Positions 17,686-25,945 of a stretch of DNA of 64,000 nucleotides are shown here, in pieces. Made by a program: the position numbers and the translations under genes. The stretch comes from Methylacidiphilum caldifontis. Lineage in GTDB: Bacteria > Verrucomicrobiota > Verrucomicrobiia > Methylacidiphilales > Methylacidiphilaceae. Within the stretch, counting starts at the first letter, position 1; each line of letters begins with the position of its first letter. Below the pieces are notes generated by a model that saw nothing but the letters and a program-made list of their open reading frames with translations, made no database searches and was not told where the DNA came from. Location: positions 1,922,001 to 1,986,000 of the forward strand of contig NZ_CP065957.1 of assembly GCF_017310505.1 (NCBI RefSeq), written 5' to 3'.

Positions 17686-18960
17686 TCAGTCCTCTGTGTC
17701 AGGGAAAAAAACAAGCGGCAATGCAGTAAGCCCCCAATAGATTAGGACTACGATCCACAGGGTAGCTGCAAAAGAAATCACAATGGGCCTTAATGTAGCA
17801 AAAAAATCAGCAGTAAGCCTTAACAAAAGAGAGAGCAAAACTCCAAGTGTGACGATGTCCAGTGGATAAAAGTAAGAAGACAAAAAGGAGGTTCTTCCAG
17901 AAAAACCAAAGACTACTCGAGAACCTACCATTATAATCATCAATCCTCCCCCACCCAGAAAAAAAAGATGAAGCCAGTCGGCCCTTTTTAGTAGAAAAAA
18001 TGAACTTAAAATAAAACCTAATACACTGAAGAGTAGGGCAAGACGGAATCCTCTAGGCACGGTTCCCCTTTTTAATAGATTTATTTTCGTTGGAAAGGCT
18101 ATCAATAAGTAGCCTATAATCGTACAAGCTCGAAGGATTCCTCCGGCAAAGAAGAGTCCCGCGGCTTCAAAAATAAAGCTTAATAAAAGAAAGAAAGCTG
18201 CTGTAGTGGCAAGGAAAGCCCGTTTTATCCATTGTTTTGAAAATTGCAGAGAAGTAGGAAAAATTTCTGGACTTTCTTTATCAAAGACTCGGGGTAAGAA
18301 ATAAGCACTCACTCCAAGGATGGGGAAAAGTGGCAATCCTTGAAAGAGCAAAAGAAGGCTGAAATGATGAAGAAATAGACCGATGGACCGACCAGACTCT
18401 TCTATTGCTTGTAAAAATGTACCTAAAGTAGCCCCTGCAACGCCAAAGAATGGAAAAGAAAAACTGGGTGGAGGATTATCCTTGCGAAAAGGAAAACGGG
18501 AAACAAAGGCGAAAAGAAACAATAATAGGCTAAAACCAAAAGATAAATCCCCGGCAGCGAAAAAACCAAAAAAATGGAATGAATTGGACACAAAAAGAAA
18601 CAATCCAATAAGAAATAAGAGGATAAAGCTCAATGGGGGAACTTCAAGAAGCCTGGGCAGAGAGGTACATAAAAAACCGATGACAAAAGAACCAACAAAA
18701 CCTTCGATCATAATTCGTGGATGACTGAGAGCGGGAACAGAAGGCATCCAACCAAAAGTCGAAAGAGGCCAAAGTAACGTTCCAATAATCCCCCAAAATA
18801 TTCCTAGTGGGAAAAAGAACCGGTATGGCTCTTTTATCCCCAATCGGAAATAATCCCTAAAGCTTAATGCTTTGGTTGGTTCATTCTTTAACCATTGTCT
18901 TTGCATTACTTTTAATATAGGTCCTTTAGACAAAACATTACCGCTGGACAGGACCTTCAT
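17686..18960 (-). CDS. NnrS-family membrane protein (copy 1)
   Basis: NnrS proteins are multi-span haem/copper membrane proteins linked to nitric oxide stress and denitrification. This 424-residue protein is almost wholly hydrophobic, with about 12 predicted helices, starting after the conserved GIKEPYRFFFPLGIFWGIIG block. It includes SHPRIMIEGFVGSFVIGFL, the position where classical NnrS has HxHEMLFGF. The start ATG at 18960 overlaps the nirK 3' end by 23 bases, implying cotranscription with nirK; a second ATG at 18906 is possible and neither has a strong ribosome-binding site. A diverged paralogue lies at 20863-22071. Confidence 0.8.
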   Translation of the reverse strand: MKVLSSGNVLSKGPILKVMQRQWLKNEPTKALSFRDYFRLGIKEPYRFFFPLGIFWGIIGTLLWPLSTFGWMPSVPALSHPRIMIEGFVGSFVIGFLCTSLPRLLEVPPLSFILLFLIGLFLFVSNSFHFFGFFAAGDLSFGFSLLLFLFAFVSRFPFRKDNPPPSFSFPFFGVAGATLGTFLQAIEESGRSIGLFLHHFSLLLLFQGLPLFPILGVSAYFLPRVFDKESPEIFPTSLQFSKQWIKRAFLATTAAFFLLLSFIFEAAGLFFAGGILRACTIIGYLLIAFPTKINLLKRGTVPRGFRLALLFSVLGFILSSFFLLKRADWLHLFFLGGGGLMIIMVGSRVVFGFSGRTSFLSSYFYPLDIVTLGVLLSLLLRLTADFFATLRPIVISFAATLWIVVLIYWGLTALPLVFFPDTED

Positions 18961-19969
18961 GAGATATCGATGGGTTGGCTGAGCCTGTTACAATAAGCTC
19001 TCCTCCAAGACCCTTTTCTTGCCTTGAGAAAAAATGATCGATGATCGGGTATGTCCCGGGAACTTTCGGGACAAATTCGACAAAACCAGATCCTCCAGCG
19101 GGTACAAAGATTGAACAGGTATTTTCTCTCATCGGAGAGAGAGTACTTCCATCCGAAGAAACATGTTCTAACACAGCCCCAAGGAGATGAAGATTGGAAG
19201 AAAAGTTAGGACCAGCATTACCAAAATAAATTCTAATTTTTTCTCCTACCTTTGCATGAAGAGGATGATGTTTTAAAGCATTGACAGACCCGTTGAAGAC
19301 GAAATACTCAGGGGATGAATGAAGTGTTTTAAGGGCATCGGACTCCTGATGGCCACTAGCTCCGAAAGACCCGGCAGTATAAATCTCTCCTTCCATGATA
19401 TAGAATTCATGGTCAACTTTTGGCATGCCTTGGACTGGCTAAATCAGTATAAGACCATACATCCCGTTGGCTACATGTTGAGCTACCATGGGAGTACCGC
19501 AGTGATAGACAGGATTAAGGGCTTTAAAACTAAAAATTTTTTCCTGTCCGGGCATAGCTTGTGTCACGGCTGCCCCTCCAGCAAATCCCCATGCCGCATG
19601 GAAATCTATCGAATGAACCATCAGGTTTTTGGAATCGTTGATAAGATGAATTTCTAAAACGTCTCCAACCCGTGCTCTAAGAAATGGACCTGGAACTTTA
19701 CCATCGAACGTCCAATACCGAAAGGAAGTGTGTTCGGCTAGCTTTCCTTCAATCTCAATTGCATGGAGAGTAATCTTCAGGACCTTTGGGGGCCTCTTTC
19801 CGATAGGAGGAGGGACATCTGCGGGATCTCGGCTAATATCAGGGATATTGTCAGAAGAAGAAACCTCGGCTCCATGGAGGTTTAAAAATTGAATCAGAAA
19901 AAATAAGACAATCGAAGCTAAATAGCTCTTCTTTTTTCTAAAAATGTTTTTCAGTACGAAATGATACAT
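18938..19969 (-). pseudogene. nirK: Copper nitrite reductase NirK interrupted by one in-frame amber codon
   Basis: NirK reduces nitrite to NO in the periplasm. The frame runs 343 codons with a signal peptide (YLASIVLFFLIQFLNLHGA). It carries the type 1 copper ligands H119, C157, H165 and M170, and the type 2 ligands H124 and H156 with D122. After MYGLILI a TAG at 19439-19441 (codon 177) replaces the glutamate normally found in LILVEPEGGLPKV. The same frame then continues without shift as PVQGMPKVDHEFY, supplying the catalytic His (about 261, NLHLLGAV) and the third type 2 ligand (about 312, PIIDHF). The truncated product cannot form the type 2 site. A recent nonsense mutation, sequencing error or readthrough are the options. 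Confidence 0.88.
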
Positions 19970-20862
19970 ATTTTTTCTTACTTTGTTTCAAGAATATAAA
20001 CATTTTTTTAAGTCAAGGTTCCAAATTTAGAATCTTTAATCTTTTCATGTTAAACAACTTTCAAATTATTCATTCTCTTGTAGCGCTGGATACTCTTCCT
20101 GGATCCCATTGTCTTGGTCAAAGAAAAAACAAAACTTTTCCCCTGTTTTCATGCTTTATCCAAAAAATAAACCTAACCGTCCCCCTGTTACAGCAACTGG
20201 CAAAAGCGCTGTGAAATGCCTTCTTCTGTACTCCATGGTTTTTTAATCTCCCGAAAATGCCTCATTGCAACAAAAGCTCGACTGACATCCTTCTTCTTGC
20301 CCATGGGCACGGATTCATGACATAATCACTGATTGCCAAACCCTGCATTGGCTATTGTTGCATACAATACTCTGCCTTTGATACTGGAGCGCCTGAGTAC
20401 TTAAGCAGATCAACTCCTTACTAGGTATATGACGGCCACAATGGACTCACCCTACTACAGTAGGTAGCACTAACTCGATTGCCCTGAGGCCTGCGAAAGC
20501 AAGACTTGGAGTTTGCAGTGGTTGTCGCATTGTGGTTTGAGATAGCTCATTTTTCTTTTGGATTAGCCTCTCTGCAATTGCCGTAGACTTTCGCTTTACA
20601 GCTTATGTATAGGTTTTCTACCCTTGTTCCAATTCTAAAAAGCAAAGCGTGATATCCTAATCAGATTATTTTTTCCGTACTATGTCAATTCTAGTTGTTT
20701 AGCTACCCAAATTCACTTAATCCTGAATGGGCATCTGACGCTCTTCCCTCCGTTCCTTATCCTCAGCATTATGTTAAAATTGATGTAGATCAATTATTTT
20801 TCTCTTTCTTCCCATCATCTGTTGCATGAGGCTTTCTTTCACTATTTTTTTATACTAAGCAG
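19970..20862. other. Gene-free region between nirK and the second nnrS gene
   Basis: About 890 bases with stop codons in all frames and no recognised RNA. Base composition from 20100 to 20600 is more balanced than ordinary intergenic DNA here, which may mean a decayed gene, but I found no protein match by eye. It must contain the divergent promoters of nirK and the nnrS copy. Confidence 0.4.
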
Positions 20863-22071
20863 ATGAATACCGTTGGGCTTTCAAATAAAAACATACGGTT
20901 TTCTGATTATCTGGAACTAACGGGCCGCGAACCCTATCGGCTCCTTTTCCCTCTTGGACTGCTACTAGCTATCTTGGGTGTAAGCCTCTGGCCATTAAAC
21001 CAGCTATCACTCTATTCTGTTAGTCCATCGATTGCTCATCCAAGAATCATGATTCAGGGGTTTGTCAATGCATTTATACTTGGATTTTTAGGAACAGCTT
21101 TCCCCAGGCTTCTTGAGTCTCGACCTCTGACAAAAAAGCAAAGTTGGCTGTTTGCTTGCCTCCTTTTGATTCTTTCAATAGCTCATGCGGCTGGATTCTT
21201 CATGGTTGGAGATCTGCTGTTTGTTCTCTGCTTAGTGAGCTTTGTGTTTTGTCTTTTTAGCCGCTTTACTGCAAGAAAAGCGAATCCTCCGCCCAATTTT
21301 ATTCTTGTGGCTTTAGGAATTTTTTCTGGACTGAGCGGTGGATTGATCGAACTGTTCTCTTTTGTATCTAATCTTCCACCTCCATTGATTATATTGGGAA
21401 GAAGGCTTCTTTTCGAAGGATTTCCCCTTTTACCCATCCTAGGGGTAGGATCCTTTCTTTTGGTCCGATTTCTTAAATACCAGAAAGAAGAGGATTTCAT
21501 CCAATCGGTTCGAAGTATTCGGGAGTGGAAGAAAAAAGCGATCCTTGCTTTTGTCATGGGTATCAGTTTCATTGGAAGTTTTCTTTTGGAATCCTTTCAT
21601 TTTTATAGAACTGCTTCCTTTTTAAAATTATCAGTTTTCTTAGCTTACCTTGTTTTTCCTCTTCTGATGGATCCAAAAGCTTTGCCGCAAAAAAATACCA
21701 TGGCTTTTTGGACAAGGTTTTCTGTTCTTGCTTTTCCTTTTGGATATATTCTTTTGCTTATGGATCCCAATCATGCTTTAGGTTGGTTGCATAACATCTT
21801 TATTCTTGGAGTTGGGCTTCTCATTTTTGTTGTCGCTACCCGGGTTATATTTGGCCACAGTGGGCAACAAGAAAAGTTTGCAGCAAAATTATTGTTTCTT
21901 TCCTGTTCAGCAATCATTTTTTTGGTTGCAACTATTCTTAGAATCGTCGCTGATTTTGACTATTCAAGTCGTCTTCTGGTTCTTTCCTTTTCTTCCCTTC
22001 TTTGGATTGGTGGCTGTGTTCTGTGGGCGTTGTTCGTTCTTCCCTCGGTCCTTATTCCAGATAGAGGCTAG
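20863..22071 (+). CDS. NnrS-family membrane protein (copy 2)
   Basis: 402 residues, polytopic, and clearly a paralogue of the protein at 17686-18960: REPYRLLFPLGLLLAILG against KEPYRFFFPLGIFWGIIG, and AHPRIMIQGFVNAFILGFLG against SHPRIMIEGFVGSFVIGFLC. Both share the closing ATRVIFGHSGQ/GSRVVFGFSGR and the LRIVADF/LRLTADF helix. It is divergent from nirK. Known NnrS proteins help withstand NO-derived stress; with nirK adjacent, a role in NO handling is likely but inferred. No regulator is adjacent. Confidence 0.8.
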   Translation: MNTVGLSNKNIRFSDYLELTGREPYRLLFPLGLLLAILGVSLWPLNQLSLYSVSPSIAHPRIMIQGFVNAFILGFLGTAFPRLLESRPLTKKQSWLFACLLLILSIAHAAGFFMVGDLLFVLCLVSFVFCLFSRFTARKANPPPNFILVALGIFSGLSGGLIELFSFVSNLPPPLIILGRRLLFEGFPLLPILGVGSFLLVRFLKYQKEEDFIQSVRSIREWKKKAILAFVMGISFIGSFLLESFHFYRTASFLKLSVFLAYLVFPLLMDPKALPQKNTMAFWTRFSVLAFPFGYILLLMDPNHALGWLHNIFILGVGLLIFVVATRVIFGHSGQQEKFAAKLLFLSCSAIIFLVATILRIVADFDYSSRLLVLSFSSLLWIGGCVLWALFVLPSVLIPDRG

Positions 22072-22547
22072 CTTTTTTATTTAACGAAACTTAGCCTATA
22101 GAATTTATATATTTCCTTGGTCCTCTATAGAAGTACTTAATTAGCTACATTCTAAATTTGAAGTCTATTTCCAGGAAAACTAACTCTTGTTGTAGTTTTG
22201 ATTAATTTTCACCTTGCCTTATACAAAGATTGCAGCCGTGTTGCTCTCGCCCCTAAAGGCAGTCGACATGAGACTTTGAAAAAGGTAGTTTGGCCATCCT
22301 AATGGCCGTTACGGCAGTAAGCCATCACTTCGTATGTTCTTTATACTCTATACTCTAAGCTTTACTCCAAGTGGACGCATTGAGCATGCTTGGATAAGTG
22401 AATCTTGTTCACCTAAGCAATAGCAACGAGGTGCAATCCGAAAAAAAATCTTCTTTAGGTAACATCCAGCTTAACTTACTACAGCAGTTACTGCCTCTTT
22501 TTTATATACTAGCAAGTAGGCTTTTCAAAGGGAAAGCTTAGAATAAG
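22072..22547. other. Gene-free region after the second nnrS gene
   Basis: About 475 bases, no gene, RNA or clear terminator recognised. Like the 20.1-20.6 kb stretch it is less AT-rich than typical spacers here and could be gene decay. Confidence 0.4.
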
Positions 22548-22925
22548 TTATTTACTTTCACCCCTCTTGCATCGTTTAATGATTTTATCAGCAAAACTGA
22601 TACTTTCTTGAACTTTTTTAGACAGTCCTTCCATTTGATCTTTGTAGTCGCAGACGTTTCGCCATTTCCGCAACCTTCCCAAAGCAGAAGCAATAACTGG
22701 CATTTTTTCCTTTTTGAAGTACTGTCTAAGACGTTCATGATCCTCCCCTTTCCCGGTTGGTTGAAATCCAAGGCAGTCCTTAGCATAATTTCGTGCCAAG
22801 CAGAAGGCCGAGTAATATGCACGACTTACTGCAGAGCGGTAACTTGCTTCCTGTGAAAATATAGTGTCGTGTTTCCCAGAGAGGTACTTGGCTAGTTCTA
22901 AATACTCCCACCAGTCAAATGACAT
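22548..22925 (-). CDS. HEPN-domain protein (UPF0332-like), third gene of a cassette
   Basis: 125 residues from ATG 22925; a TTG nine bases upstream is less likely. The first half has the HEPN helix SYRSAVSRAYYSAFCLARNYA, the second half LRKWRNVCDYKDQMEG. Active HEPN RNases carry R-x4-6-H (often RNxxxH); here the His position is Tyr (RNVCDY), as in the UPF0332-type RxxADY group, so RNase activity is doubtful. HEPN proteins usually work in toxin-antitoxin, CRISPR-linked or abortive-infection systems. It sits five bases after an unknown gene and a TIGR04255 gene, all on the minus strand, so probably one operon. Function unknown. Confidence 0.75.
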   Translation of the reverse strand: MSFDWWEYLELAKYLSGKHDTIFSQEASYRSAVSRAYYSAFCLARNYAKDCLGFQPTGKGEDHERLRQYFKKEKMPVIASALGRLRKWRNVCDYKDQMEGLSKKVQESISFADKIIKRCKRGESK

Positions 22926-22930
22926 CTTTC

Positions 22931-23389
22931 TCAATCCTCATACTCCGTGTCCAACTGGATCCATCCTTTTTTGTCCACAAGATCATTCAAAAATTCTGAT
23001 TCTGCTTTTTCTATCTTCTCAATGATAGATTCATTATATTCTTTGAGCCGAACGGACACCGAAATATATTTGTCATCAATCTCAGGGTCAAAATACACAT
23101 CCATAAACAACCGGGCATTAGGGAAATACTTTTGAGCAGCGGCTACAGCCTTAGGAACAACTTCAATCAATTCGGGAAACTGGGCGAGATATTCTTTTAT
23201 CTTTGCAATATTCCTTAAATGCACCCATTTCTCCAGTAATGCTATTAAATTTTCGACTTCTAACGTAATAGAACTGCGAGATGACTGATCTGCTGGAATA
23301 GAGGCGCTCCAGCTCAAAATGATACCATTATAGCCGCTAAGCTGCCTCAACATCATTTCCGTTTTAGACAAAGTTAAGGTATCAGACAT
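22931..23389 (-). CDS. Uncharacterised protein, middle gene of the TIGR04255/HEPN cassette
   Basis: 152 residues from ATG 23389, two bases after the stop of the TIGR04255 gene; the frame is open further upstream but would overlap that gene. I do not recognise a named family. Visible features are a central helical part (VENLIALLEKWVHLRNIAKIKEYLAQFPEL), then KYFPNARLFMDVYFDPEIDDKYISVSVR, a beta-hairpin-like acidic motif, and a charged helical C-terminus. There is no signal peptide or membrane segment, so it is probably cytoplasmic. The tight spacing to both neighbours suggests the three products act together. Confidence 0.7.
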   Translation of the reverse strand: MSDTLTLSKTEMMLRQLSGYNGIILSWSASIPADQSSRSSITLEVENLIALLEKWVHLRNIAKIKEYLAQFPELIEVVPKAVAAAQKYFPNARLFMDVYFDPEIDDKYISVSVRLKEYNESIIEKIEKAESEFLNDLVDKKGWIQLDTEYED

Positions 23390-23391
23390 TT

Positions 23392-24126
23392 TTAGACGCC
23401 TCCTAAAACAATTCTTAGCTTGTCTGTGATACATCCTTCAAAAACTTCTTCCACTCGATTGTGTGCTTCTTCAACCCAACTGAGTGCGGCAGATACTTCC
23501 AGACCGCGAGAACGAGCAAGGAAGTAATCAATATCGAGAAACACAGCGGTCATTTTTTCATTGCCAATACTTGGCATGAGTTGAACGCGGCAACGATCAC
23601 GGTCTGCTTCGTAAGAGAACTCGCTTCCCACAATAAAAGAAGTCTTCTGCTTTGGTAATTTCTTGCCAATGAATGGATAGAACTCAAGATATTCCTCTAA
23701 CATTGAGTCCTGAGTTGGAAATTCGATTTGGTTAATGTACCGGAGGCCGATTCGTTCTAACCCTCGGATCTCTACGACCTCTTGCAAGCTGCTCCAAGCC
23801 TTCTGAATACGCTGCTTAAACTGCTGCCAATTCGGATAAGGTTTCAGAATATTAACCACAAGTAAGTGGGGTCCAACCTGTATGAGTGTTTTCCTGTCTG
23901 GAGCAAATAAGAAGCTGCGCTCTGAGGTTCCTATTCGTTGCTGCAAGCTTTGAGGCCCCTTGGCCAACTCAAACTCCTGAATCATCCGTTGCTCTCGCTC
24001 TGGATAAGTATCTTTAACCTTTTCATAGAATAGCCCGGGTACAATAAGATCCCAATGAGTATCTTTAGTGAGTCGGAACTCACATAGGGCCTCAATTATG
24101 GGAGTGTTTTTGTAATTTTTCCCCAT
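23392..24126 (-). CDS. TIGR04255-family protein, first gene of the cassette
   Basis: 244 residues beginning GKNYKNTPIIEALCEFRL, which matches the hallmark start of the sporadically distributed TIGR04255 family (YKNPPIVEALCEF). Later family-like blocks include RIGLRYINQIEFP and FLDIDYF. The biochemical function of the family is unknown; members are patchily distributed and often lie beside accessory genes, which is consistent with a defence or conflict role, though unproven. It heads a compact three-gene unit with a two-base and a five-base gap, next to tRNA-Arg and the decayed nirK region. The promoter should lie in the 430 bases upstream. Confidence 0.8.
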   Translation of the reverse strand: MGKNYKNTPIIEALCEFRLTKDTHWDLIVPGLFYEKVKDTYPEREQRMIQEFELAKGPQSLQQRIGTSERSFLFAPDRKTLIQVGPHLLVVNILKPYPNWQQFKQRIQKAWSSLQEVVEIRGLERIGLRYINQIEFPTQDSMLEEYLEFYPFIGKKLPKQKTSFIVGSEFSYEADRDRCRVQLMPSIGNEKMTAVFLDIDYFLARSRGLEVSAALSWVEEAHNRVEEVFEGCITDKLRIVLGGV

Positions 24127-24557
24127 AGCTGGTTACTTTGCTTTGTTTTATTTTAAAAGGCTTAAATTTATTGCTCTTTCTATTTTTGACGTACCAAAGT
24201 CAATAATCAATACCGTTTCTACTACTTTTTTGCTTTCTACCAAAACGACTTGCGTTATTGGGAAGATTCTTGTTAATGATCTAAGAAATTTGATGGTTTG
24301 CTCATACTCTTATATACTTGCTTTTTAAAGATAGCCCTTTAACACGACCTTCGAAAGCATGGATAGATCTAATAGATATTTCTAGGAAATCATTATATTT
24401 TTCTTCTCTGGAGTTGTTGACATGTTTTTTGACATTTTATCACACATATTTTGAAATATTTTTAGACATTTTCCCGTAGTGTTACGTATTATTACGGATT
24501 CACTAAATTCGGCTTAGTTTTCTCTTCTGAAGTTGACTTATGGATTTTTACGAGGAT
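24127..24557. other. Intergenic region between the cassette and tRNA-Arg
   Basis: AT-rich, 431 bases. A 61-codon plus-strand frame at 24143-24328 has no recognisable features and I do not call it. No attachment-site duplication of the tRNA 3' end was seen. Confidence 0.4.
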
Positions 24558-24631
24558 TAGTCCCGGGCGGATTCGAACCGCCGACCCGCGCTTTAGGAAA
24601 GCGCTGCTCTATCCTTCTGAGCTACGGGACC
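24558..24631 (-). tRNA. tRNA-Arg (anticodon CCT)
   Basis: A full cloverleaf of 74 bases: acceptor GGTCCCG/CGGGACT, D stem GCTC/GAGC, anticodon stem GCGCT/AGCGC with loop TTCCTAA (anticodon CCT, reading AGG), T arm GGCGG-TTCGAAT-CCGCC, and discriminator A. The first pair is a G-U wobble. CCA is not encoded. Confidence 0.93.
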
Positions 24632-24765
24632 TGCTTTTTTTATTAAAATATATCAAAAAATAACCTTATTTATTTATATAACCCAATAACGATGCTTTTG
24701 GCGAGGGATTTTCATCCTTTTAATTTAAAACCTAAAAGGAGGCTCTGCGCGGACTCTCCCTTGTT

Positions 24766-25779
24766 TTAAATAATGAGCATGGCATCTCCATAACTATAAA
24801 ACCGGTAGCCCTTCTGAATGGCTTCTTTGTAAGCTTCCTTAAGGAGATCTGTTCCAGCGAAGGCGCAGGTCAAAAGGAACAAACTTGATTTTGGCAGATG
24901 AAAATTTGTGATCATAGCATGGGTATTTTTAAAGGAAAAAGGTGGAAAGATGAATAGATCGGTCCAACCAGATTGAGGTTCAAAATCTTTTATGGTTTCT
25001 AAAACGCGGACGACGGTTGTCCCTACTGCAACAACACGCCTTCCTGGTCTGAATTGTTCTTTGAGGCTTCCATCAATAGAATAGTATTCAGGTTCAAGTC
25101 TTCCAGAAGAAAGTTGTTCAACAGAAAGGGGTCGAAATGTAGCAGGACCAACGTGAAGGGTAATAAAAGCGGTAGAAAAATTTTCTAACATTTCTTTTGA
25201 AAAATGAAGTCCAGCTGTGGGGGCAGCAATGGATCCTAGCTGCTTAGCAAAGACGGTTTGGTAATATTCCCTGTCCTTTTGCTCGATTTCTGCACGGTTT
25301 TTCTTTTTCCTCAGCTTTCGAATATAAGGGGGTAAAGGGGGTAATCCGAGTGATTCCAAGTTTATCTCCTTTTCAAATTCCAAGATGTAATAACCGCCAG
25401 GCAGTTTATCTTTGATTATAACAGGGACATCACAAGGGTTAGTTTGTCCTGCACTTTTAAGATTAATAATCGAGTCCTTTTTGAGATATTTTCCCGGAGA
25501 AGCCATGACTTTCCAACGAAAAGGATCCAAGGCATTGATGAATAGGAAACTTACTTTTTCATCTGCTGATTTGAATAAGGCTGGAATGACCTTTGAGTTA
25601 TTAAGAACCAGAAGATCTTCTTTTGATAGAAAAAGGGAAAGTTCAGAAAAACTATGGTGATAAAACCGTTTGGCTTTTCTATCTACAACCATTAATTTAC
25701 AGGCTTCTCTCTGAATAAGAGGATCAAGAGCAATCAGTTCAGGGGGTAAATCAAAGGAATAATTGTCCAACCAATCCAT
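24766..25779 (-). CDS. queA: S-adenosylmethionine:tRNA ribosyltransferase-isomerase
   Basis: Adds the epoxycyclopentane ring to preQ1 in the wobble position of GUN-decoding tRNAs, using the ribosyl part of SAM, in queuosine synthesis. The 337-residue protein is of normal length and has the typical start (YSFDLPPELIA), AAPTAGLHF, HVGPATFRPL, RRVVAVGTTVVRVLE and the late MITNFHLPKSSLFLL, all QueA hallmarks. It is transcribed alone, divergent from a GntR-type regulator, with tRNA-Arg downstream on the same strand. No riboswitch was recognised upstream. Confidence 0.96.
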   Translation of the reverse strand: MDWLDNYSFDLPPELIALDPLIQREACKLMVVDRKAKRFYHHSFSELSLFLSKEDLLVLNNSKVIPALFKSADEKVSFLFINALDPFRWKVMASPGKYLKKDSIINLKSAGQTNPCDVPVIIKDKLPGGYYILEFEKEINLESLGLPPLPPYIRKLRKKKNRAEIEQKDREYYQTVFAKQLGSIAAPTAGLHFSKEMLENFSTAFITLHVGPATFRPLSVEQLSSGRLEPEYYSIDGSLKEQFRPGRRVVAVGTTVVRVLETIKDFEPQSGWTDLFIFPPFSFKNTHAMITNFHLPKSSLFLLTCAFAGTDLLKEAYKEAIQKGYRFYSYGDAMLII

Positions 25780-25918
25780 CTTTTTGCGATAGGCTTAAAG
25801 GAATCTAAAAGAAAGTTTTATTTAAAAAAAGTGGTAAAAAAATCATTATCCCTAAATGTAATGAGAGGATATAATAAATTATTCTAGATAAAAAAATTTT
25901 TTTTGATTTGTTTTAAAA

Positions 25919-25933
25919 TATAGTATATCTATA
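25919..25933. promoter_or_regulatory. Candidate operator upstream of the GntR-family gene
   Basis: A perfect inverted repeat TATAG-TATAT-CTATA lies 12 bases before the regulator ATG. GntR/HutC proteins often autoregulate through such short palindromes, but the AT-rich context makes chance likely. Confidence 0.22.
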
Positions 25934-25945
25934 GAGAAAAAACAA

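Noticed and set aside
18938-19969. Reading the two nirK halves as two separate genes.
   Set aside because: They are in one frame, separated by one TAG, and together give one complete NirK; neither half alone has both copper sites. Selenocysteine uses TGA and nothing in the window supports pyrrolysine, so I did not invoke recoding.
24143-24328. 61-residue plus-strand frame between the cassette and the tRNA.
   Set aside because: No ribosome-binding site, no family features, and composition fits chance in AT-rich DNA.
24558-24631. tRNA-Arg as an integration site for the cassette.
   Set aside because: No integrase and no duplicate of the tRNA 3' end was seen nearby.
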